From VRUE01 sp963812335 (lineage in GTDB: Bacteria > Actinomycetota > Thermoleophilia > Solirubrobacterales > 70-9): a stretch of DNA of 64,000 bases. The notes beneath the pieces were generated by a model. That model had not been told where the DNA came from. It saw only the letters and a program-made list of their open reading frames with translations, and did no database searches. The position numbers and the translations under genes are program-made. Every line of letters begins with the position of its first letter. Position 1 is the first letter of the stretch. The stretch is from positions 62,001 through 126,000 of the forward strand of contig CAWEUU010000006.1 in NCBI GenBank assembly GCA_963812335.1, read 5' to 3'. Below are positions 59,779-64,000 of this stretch, piece after piece.

Positions 59779-60751
59779 TGATGTGGCGCCGCTCGTGCCC
59801 GCCGCTCTCGAGCTCGGCGCGCAGGTCTTCGAGCTTGCCGTAGCGCTCGGCGACGACGTTGTGGCGGTGGATCGTCTCGAGATTCTCCTGGCGCGCCATC
59901 ACGAAGGCGTCGCCGGGCAGGTTGGGGTAGTCGGCGGTGACGCGGCGCACCATCTCGCGCACGCAGTCCTCGACGAAGCGCGGCTGCGCGTGCGCCTTGG
60001 CCACCACCGCTAGCTCGTCGGGCCGCTTCATCAGCTCGTATATCTCCGAGCTCATCGACTGCTCAACGATGCGCAGTAGCTCGGGCGCGTCGATCCAGGC
60101 AGGGCCGCCCTCGGGGCAGCCGATGTGCAGCGTGCCGATCCCGCGCTGATTGTGGGTGGCGACAGGGACGGCCTCGATCGCCGCCTCGATCTGCTCGGCG
60201 TCGAAGCCGCGCTCGGCCAGGCGCTCGCGGGCGAGGCCGCCGACCATCTCCTGCGCGCAGGGGCAGGCGGTCATGCCCTGGGCCTGTACGCCGGTCAGCG
60301 TCCGCGTCCCCCGTAGCGAGTCGACCGCGGTGCCGAAGAGGCCGTAGATCTCCTGCGTCGAGATGCCGCTCACCGGCGTCGTCACGGTCTCGGGATAGCG
60401 CGCTGCGACGGTGACCTCGGCGCGCAGACCGCCCTGGCGCTCGCGCACGCGCTCGGCGATATGGGCGGCCAGCACCTCGGCGCGGAACGCCTCGCCGAGC
60501 ACGACCTCGTCGATCGCCTCGCCGACGATTTCCTCGAAGCGCGACATGTGCACGCCGGCCTGGCGCGGGTTGAGGTCGACGAAGCATTCGAACTCGGCGT
60601 GGAAGAGGTTCTCGGCCCCGTCGGCCTTGACCCGGATCACCTTCTCGACCCCGGTGACTCCGACGCGCGAGAGGCTCACGCGGGTGGCCGGTGCGCCCGA
60701 CTGGACGTCGGGCGTCGCGGGCGAGAGCGGGGTGGGAGGGCGGGTCGCCAT
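59744..60751 (-). CDS. folE2: GTP cyclohydrolase, type IB (FolE2)
   Basis: 335 residues, longer than most because of an N-terminal extension (TRPPTPLSPATPDVQSGAP). Family core: RVSLSRVGVTGVEKVIRV, FECFVDLNPRQAGVHMSRFEE, the metal Cys in GMTACPCAQEMV near 166, and HNQRGIGTLHIGCPEG near 206. It forms dihydroneopterin triphosphate for folate or deazapurine synthesis, and uses other metals when zinc is scarce. The start is ATG 60751. No classical folE is in the window. Confidence 0.93.
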   Translation of the reverse strand: MATRPPTPLSPATPDVQSGAPATRVSLSRVGVTGVEKVIRVKADGAENLFHAEFECFVDLNPRQAGVHMSRFEEIVGEAIDEVVLGEAFRAEVLAAHIAERVRERQGGLRAEVTVAARYPETVTTPVSGISTQEIYGLFGTAVDSLRGTRTLTGVQAQGMTACPCAQEMVGGLARERLAERGFDAEQIEAAIEAVPVATHNQRGIGTLHIGCPEGGPAWIDAPELLRIVEQSMSSEIYELMKRPDELAVVAKAHAQPRFVEDCVREMVRRVTADYPNLPGDAFVMARQENLETIHRHNVVAERYGKLEDLRAELESGGHERRHITMREWLEAPAS

Positions 60752-60779
60752 CGGCGCATGAAGCGTAGGCGATCGTCCC

Positions 60780-60785
60780 TATACT
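60780..60785 (+). promoter_or_regulatory. Likely -10 box of the sigma-factor gene
   Basis: TATACT lies about 75 nt before the sigma-factor start. The leader contains GGGGAGGGG (60817-60825) and GGAGG (60840-60844). No convincing -35 box. Confidence 0.45.
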
Positions 60786-60860
60786 TCCCCAGGCCGAAGC
60801 GTTGGGGTCGGCCCCCGGGGAGGGGAACAGGGTTGCAGTGGAGGCATTGAGATCGAGCCT

Positions 60861-61985
60861 TTGGAGACGGTCCCGCAGGGACTGAGTCAGGATTCGGACG
60901 CGCAGCCGGAGGGGCCGCAGGAGCTCCAGGCGCTGTTCGCCCTCGGCCGCGAGCGCGGCTACCTCACCTTCGAGCAGATCGCCGCCACGCTCGAGGAGGT
61001 CGAGGTGACCAAGGAGCAGGTCACCGGCCTGCACTCGCACCTGGTCGAGCACGGCGTCGAAGTGATCGCCGAGGACGGCGTCAGCGCTTACAAGGAGCAG
61101 CGCGCGAGCGCGACCAACGGCAGCGGCCCGAAGAAGCAGGAGCTCGACCTCACGGTCGAACCGAGCCTCGACTCGCTGCGCCTCTACCTGCGCTCGATCG
61201 GCCAGGTCGACCTGCTCACCGCGAGCCAGGAGGTTGAGCTGGCGAAGCGGATCGAGCGCGGCGACATGATCGCCAAGCGGCAGATGGTCGAGGCCAACCT
61301 GCGGCTCGTCGTCTCGATCGCGAAAGGCTATCTGGGCCGCGGGCTCAGCTTCCTCGACCTGATCCAGGAGGGCTCGCTGGGCTTGATCCGGGCGGTCGAG
61401 AAGTTCGATTACCGCCGCGGCTACAAGTTCTCCACCTACGCGACCTGGTGGATCCGCCAGGCGGTGACGCGGGCGATCGCCGACAAGGCGCGCACGATCC
61501 GCATTCCGGTGCACATGGTCGAGAAGCTCAATCGCGTCGCCCACGTCGAGCGCCAACTCGTCCAGCGCCTCGGCCGCGAGCCGGAGCCGGCCGAGATCGC
61601 CGAGGAGCTGCGCTGGCCGCTCGGCGAAGTCCGCGAGATCCTCCGCGTCGCCCAACTGCCGGTCTCGCTGGAGAAACCGGTCGGCGACGAGGACGATTCG
61701 GAGCTGGGCGACTTCGTCGCCGACGACACCGTCGCCGAGCCCTTCGAAGAAGCGAGCGACCACCTGCAGAAGGAGGGCGTGCGCAGGGCGCTGACAGCGC
61801 TGCCCGAGCGCGAGCGCAACGTGATCGAGCTGCGCTACGGCCTCACCGGCCTGGAGCCGATGACCCTGGAGGAGGTCGGCAATACCTTCGGCGTCACCCG
61901 CGAGCGGATCCGCCAGATCGAGAACAACACCCTGAAAAAACTCCAGCACCTGCCTGAGGCTCAAATGCTCAGGGACGCGAGCTAA
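60861..61985 (+). CDS. rpoD: Principal RNA polymerase sigma factor (RpoD/SigA)
   Basis: 374 residues. Region 1.1-like start (LFALGRERGYLTFEQIAATLE), region 1.2 (DSLRLYLRSIGQVDLLT), region 2 with LRLVVSIAKGYLGRGLSFLDLIQEG and YKFSTYATWWIRQA (-10 recognition), region 3 (RIPVHMVEKLN) and region 4 ending RERIRQIENNTLKKLQHL. It is the housekeeping sigma factor. The start is uncertain: TTG 60861 is given, but GGAGG (60840-60844) would better suit an ATT (60846) or ATC (60852) start in the same frame. Confidence 0.93.
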   Translation: METVPQGLSQDSDAQPEGPQELQALFALGRERGYLTFEQIAATLEEVEVTKEQVTGLHSHLVEHGVEVIAEDGVSAYKEQRASATNGSGPKKQELDLTVEPSLDSLRLYLRSIGQVDLLTASQEVELAKRIERGDMIAKRQMVEANLRLVVSIAKGYLGRGLSFLDLIQEGSLGLIRAVEKFDYRRGYKFSTYATWWIRQAVTRAIADKARTIRIPVHMVEKLNRVAHVERQLVQRLGREPEPAEIAEELRWPLGEVREILRVAQLPVSLEKPVGDEDDSELGDFVADDTVAEPFEEASDHLQKEGVRRALTALPERERNVIELRYGLTGLEPMTLEEVGNTFGVTRERIRQIENNTLKKLQHLPEAQMLRDAS

Positions 61986-61990
61986 ACCTG

Positions 61991-62006
61991 GTATCCGGTG
62001 GGATAC
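61991..62006. promoter_or_regulatory. Short palindrome over the -10 region of the DUF385 gene
   Basis: GTATCC and GGATAC with a 4-nt centre. The right arm forms GATACT, a -10-like box 7 nt before ATG 62015. A small operator overlapping the promoter is possible. Confidence 0.3.
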
Positions 62007-62014
62007 TGAGCCCG

Positions 62015-62476
62015 ATGCCCTCCGGCGACAAGTTCTATTCGCGCCTTTCTCAGCGGATCGGGGCGACCGGGTTGCGCTGGGCCGGCAAGCTCAATGTCCC
62101 GATCTACCGCCTCTCGGGTGGGCGAATCTGGGGCAAGGTGAACGAGGCCCCTGTCCTGTTGCTGACCACCACGGGACGTAAATCGGGCCAGCGGCGGACC
62201 GCCCCGGTGGTCTACCTGGCCGATGGCGAGAACGTGGTGGTGATCGGCTCCAACGCGGGCCACAGCCGCACGCCCGCCTGGTCGCTGAACCTGAAGGCGA
62301 ACCCCGAGGCCGAGGTCGAGCTCGGGCGGGTGCGGCGGCAGGTGCGTGCCCGCGTCGCCGAGGGAGACGAGCGCGCAGACCTCTGGCGCAAGCACAACGA
62401 GCAGTACTCCGGCTTCGACGAATACGAGGCCCGCACCGATCGCGAGATCGCCCTCTTCGTGCTGGAGCCCCACTGA
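62015..62476 (+). CDS. Deazaflavin (F420)-dependent nitroreductase-family protein (DUF385)
   Basis: 153 residues. A split-barrel protein of the Ddn type: LLLTTTGRKSGQRRTAPVVYL (about 48-68) and VVVIGSNAGHSRTPAWSLNLKANPEAEVELG (in segments, about 73-105), which bind the F420 phosphates and substrate. Such enzymes reduce quinones, fatty acids or nitro compounds with reduced F420, a cofactor common in Actinobacteria. Followed 2 nt later by a SnoaL-like gene, so probably one operon. Confidence 0.88.
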   Translation: MPSGDKFYSRLSQRIGATGLRWAGKLNVPIYRLSGGRIWGKVNEAPVLLLTTTGRKSGQRRTAPVVYLADGENVVVIGSNAGHSRTPAWSLNLKANPEAEVELGRVRRQVRARVAEGDERADLWRKHNEQYSGFDEYEARTDREIALFVLEPH

Positions 62477-62478
62477 GC

Positions 62479-62862
62479 ATGGCCGCCGCACCGCACCCGT
62501 TCCGGCTTGCCGCCGAGCGCAAGGACCTGGACGCGGCGAAGGCGGCGCTGCGCGAGGACGTCGTCCTGCACAGTCCGATTCTCTTCCGGGGCTTCGAGGG
62601 ACGTGAGATAGTCCTGCAGGTGCTGACCCACGTCATCGCCACGCTCGAAGACTTCCGCTACACCGATGAGCTCAGCGACGAGCAGACCGTCGTCCTGCGC
62701 TTCAAAGCCCGGGTCGGCGACCGCGAGTTGGAGGGAATCGACTTCCTCGAGCTCGACGAGGACGGCCTCGTACGGGAGCTGACGGTGTTCATGCGCCCGA
62801 TGTCGGCGCTGACCGCGTTCAACGAGCAGATGGCCGCCCGTCTCGGCGTCGAGGCGGGATAA
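62479..62862 (+). CDS. SnoaL/NTF2-like protein
   Basis: 127 residues of the alpha+beta cone fold: N-terminal helix (HPFRLAAERKDLDAAKAALR), VVLHSPILFRGFEGREIVLQVL, and strands VVLRFKARVGDRELEGIDFLELDE and GLVRELTVFMRPM. Many relatives are small isomerases or binding proteins. No clear catalytic His/Asp pair is seen. The start is 2 nt after the DUF385 stop. Confidence 0.75.
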   Translation: MAAAPHPFRLAAERKDLDAAKAALREDVVLHSPILFRGFEGREIVLQVLTHVIATLEDFRYTDELSDEQTVVLRFKARVGDRELEGIDFLELDEDGLVRELTVFMRPMSALTAFNEQMAARLGVEAG

Positions 62863-62865
62863 ACT
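62860..62865 (+). promoter_or_regulatory. Possible -10 box of tRNA-Tyr
   Basis: TAAACT overlaps the stop codon of the SnoaL-like gene and lies 13 nt before the tRNA. Confidence 0.3.
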
Positions 62866-62878
62866 CGGCACTTCTCCT

Positions 62879-62960
62879 GGGGGAGTGTCCGAGTGGTTAA
62901 AGGAGACTGGCTGTAAACCAGTTGGCTATGCCTACGCAGGTTCGAATCCTGCCTCCCCCA
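62879..62960 (+). tRNA. tRNA-Tyr(GTA)
   Basis: 82-nt class II tRNA. Acceptor GGGGGAG pairs with CTCCCCC (62953-62959), discriminator A. Anticodon loop CTGTAAA gives GTA. Variable arm GGCTATGCC and T-arm GCAGG-TTCGAAT-CCTGC are intact. A MerR gene starts 1 nt after it, so they probably share a transcript. Confidence 0.95.
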
Positions 62961-62961
62961 T

Positions 62962-63738
62962 ATGAGCAAGCCCGCCGAGGGCGAGATGACTATCCGCGAG
63001 CTGGCGGAGCGGACCGGGATGACCGTCCGCAACATCCGCGCCCACCAGACGCGTGGATTGCTGCCGCCGCCAACCGTCCGTGGCCGCACCGGCTACTTCG
63101 GCGAGGAGCACGTCGCGCGGATCGAGCTGACCCGCGAGATGCAGGCCGACGGGCTCAACCTGGAGGCGATCCGGCGCGTGCTCGACAGCGGCGAAGGCTC
63201 CGCCTCGGCGATCTTCGACTTCACCCGCGCCCTCCGCACCCCCTTCGAAGACGAGGCTCCGGAAATCGTCGACGCCGACGAGCTGACCGCGGTCTGGGGC
63301 GACGCCGCGGACGCGAAGCTGCGGGAACGGGCGGAAAAGCTCGGCCTCTTTCGCTCCCTGCCCGACGGGCGGATCGAGGTGATCAGCCCGCAGCTGCTGC
63401 GCGCAGCCGCTGAGTTGGCCGCGCTCGGGATCGGGCCGGAGGGCGCCCTCGTCACTGCCGAGAAATTGCGTCGCCATGCCGACGGCGTCGCCCGTGCCTT
63501 TGTCGAGCTGTTCGTCAAGGAGGTCTGGCAACCGTTCGACCGCGCCGGCCGGCCCGAGCGCGACTGGCCGAAGATGAGCGAGGCGCTCGAACGGATGCGC
63601 CCGCTCGCGGCCGGCGCCCTCCTCGCGACCTTCCAGATCGCGATGGGGGAGGCGGTGGAGAAGGAGAGCGAGCGAACCCTGCGGCTCGCCGCCCGGCCCG
63701 CCAAGCGGTCTGGGAAGCGGCGCAAACGCTCCGACTAG
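62962..63738 (+). CDS. MerR-family transcriptional regulator
   Basis: 258 residues. N-terminal winged helix of MerR type (about 9-75): TIRELAERTGMTVRNIRAHQTRGLLPPPTVRGRTGYFGEEHVARI. A long helical C-terminal domain (about 95-235) follows instead of a metal-binding loop, then a basic tail (AKRSGKRRKRSD). There are no Cys for metal sensing, so an organic effector or none is likely. The ATG lies 2 nt after tRNA-Tyr. Confidence 0.88.
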   Translation: MSKPAEGEMTIRELAERTGMTVRNIRAHQTRGLLPPPTVRGRTGYFGEEHVARIELTREMQADGLNLEAIRRVLDSGEGSASAIFDFTRALRTPFEDEAPEIVDADELTAVWGDAADAKLRERAEKLGLFRSLPDGRIEVISPQLLRAAAELAALGIGPEGALVTAEKLRRHADGVARAFVELFVKEVWQPFDRAGRPERDWPKMSEALERMRPLAAGALLATFQIAMGEAVEKESERTLRLAARPAKRSGKRRKRSD

Positions 63739-63862
63739 GCGAGCCCTGCGCTTGTGCGGCGATCGCTGACGGGCTGACGCGGCGAGTGTTGCCCGGCGCC
63801 GAGCGCCTGCCCGACACGCTCGCCCAGCGCGGCGCCGAAGCGCGCCGCATAATCTCCAGCAG

Positions 63863-64000
63863 ATGACGGGCGACCCGAGCAAAGCTGCGGGGGGGGCGGC
63901 AACCGAACCGCGCGACCGGACGGCGGCGGGCGTCATGCCCTCGCAGGCCCTGAGCGAGGCGATCGAGGCCGAGTGGATCAGCTCGGGCCAGTACCGCATC
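63863..64000 (+). CDS. Probable dCTP deaminase, N-terminal part only
   Basis: 46 codons up to the window edge. After a low-complexity start (MTGDPSKAAGGAATEPRDR) the sequence GVMPSQALSEAIEAEWISSG and QYRI resembles the N-terminus of the long 2'-deoxycytidine-5'-triphosphate deaminases (GVLPSQ-type start). CATAAT (63848-63853) could be a -10 box 9 nt before the ATG. The catalytic part lies outside the window, so the call is tentative. Confidence 0.45.
   Translation, partial: MTGDPSKAAGGAATEPRDRTAAGVMPSQALSEAIEAEWISSGQYRI

Noticed and set aside
60063..61964. A 633-codon minus-strand frame across folE2 and the sigma-factor gene
   Set aside because: Antisense to a clear sigma factor and partly a shifted frame of folE2; composition is Leu/Arg/Asp-rich low complexity without domains.

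Overview
The window reads as a chromosomal segment of a very GC-rich actinobacterium. A Thermoleophilia/Solirubrobacterales-type organism is my best guess. This is an inference from base composition, an F420-type (DUF385) oxidoreductase, a FolE2 cyclohydrolase, a short-form 6-phosphogluconate dehydrogenase and abundant GTG/TTG starts; no 16S gene is present. Many genes appear leaderless: a TANNNT-type -10 box sits 6-8 nt before the start codon in about ten cases. Genes are packed tightly, with ATGA/GTGA overlaps.

Layout. 0-6 kb: tail of an MFS exporter, a metallo-hydrolase, a START-like protein, a membrane-anchored PQQ propeller protein, a GH-like secreted protein and an agmatinase. 6-23.7 kb: a central-carbon block holding the whole pentose phosphate pathway and pgi (zwf, gnd, pgl, rpiA, tkt-tal-pgi) interleaved with recQ, an FAD oxidase, an FHA-HTH regulator, a Ser/Thr kinase with a propeller sensor, and cydAB. 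23.7-32.4 kb: HAD phosphatase, divergent lipid-modification genes (cfa and an acyl desaturase), an 817-aa polytopic membrane protein, metallo-hydrolase, stress protein, subtilase, tadA and a tRNA-Ser(GGA). 32.4-34.5 kb: a BcsA/PilZ glycosyltransferase, then tRNA-Ser(CGA).

34.5-46.1 kb is accessory. A kdp potassium-uptake locus (separate histidine kinase, kdpE, kdpF, kdpA, kdpC, kdpB, short kdpD, Usp) is broken by dozens of small indels although the underlying codons remain intact. It is followed by a patch of tiny gene fragments and then a second tRNA-Ser(CGA). Next comes a 2.5-kb element with an IS481 remnant, an integrase remnant and a two-gene cargo (TIM-barrel isomerase-like protein plus nucleotidyltransferase). 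It ends in a third, D-arm-deleted tRNA-Ser. A 62-bp direct repeat formed by the 3' parts of copies 2 and 3 brackets that element, as expected for tRNA-targeted integration.

46.1-64 kb returns to ordinary chromosome: alcohol dehydrogenase, pyruvate phosphate dikinase, secreted and membrane proteins, a GAF histidine kinase with a convergent NarL-type regulator, a sulfur-relay operon (small protein, SQR-like flavoprotein, TusE-like and DsrE-like proteins), tRNA-Thr, family-5 uracil-DNA glycosylase, an HTH protein with lysine-rich tails, pgsA, folE2, the principal sigma factor, tRNA-Tyr, a MerR regulator and the start of a probable dCTP deaminase.

The least expected features are (i) a 48-nt palindromic repeat that sits in frame inside two unrelated genes, with a same-length relative between two genes; (ii) the tandem tRNA-Ser islands with their TIM-barrel/nucleotidyltransferase cargo; and (iii) the indel-only damage of the kdp locus, which looks more like sequence error than gene decay.
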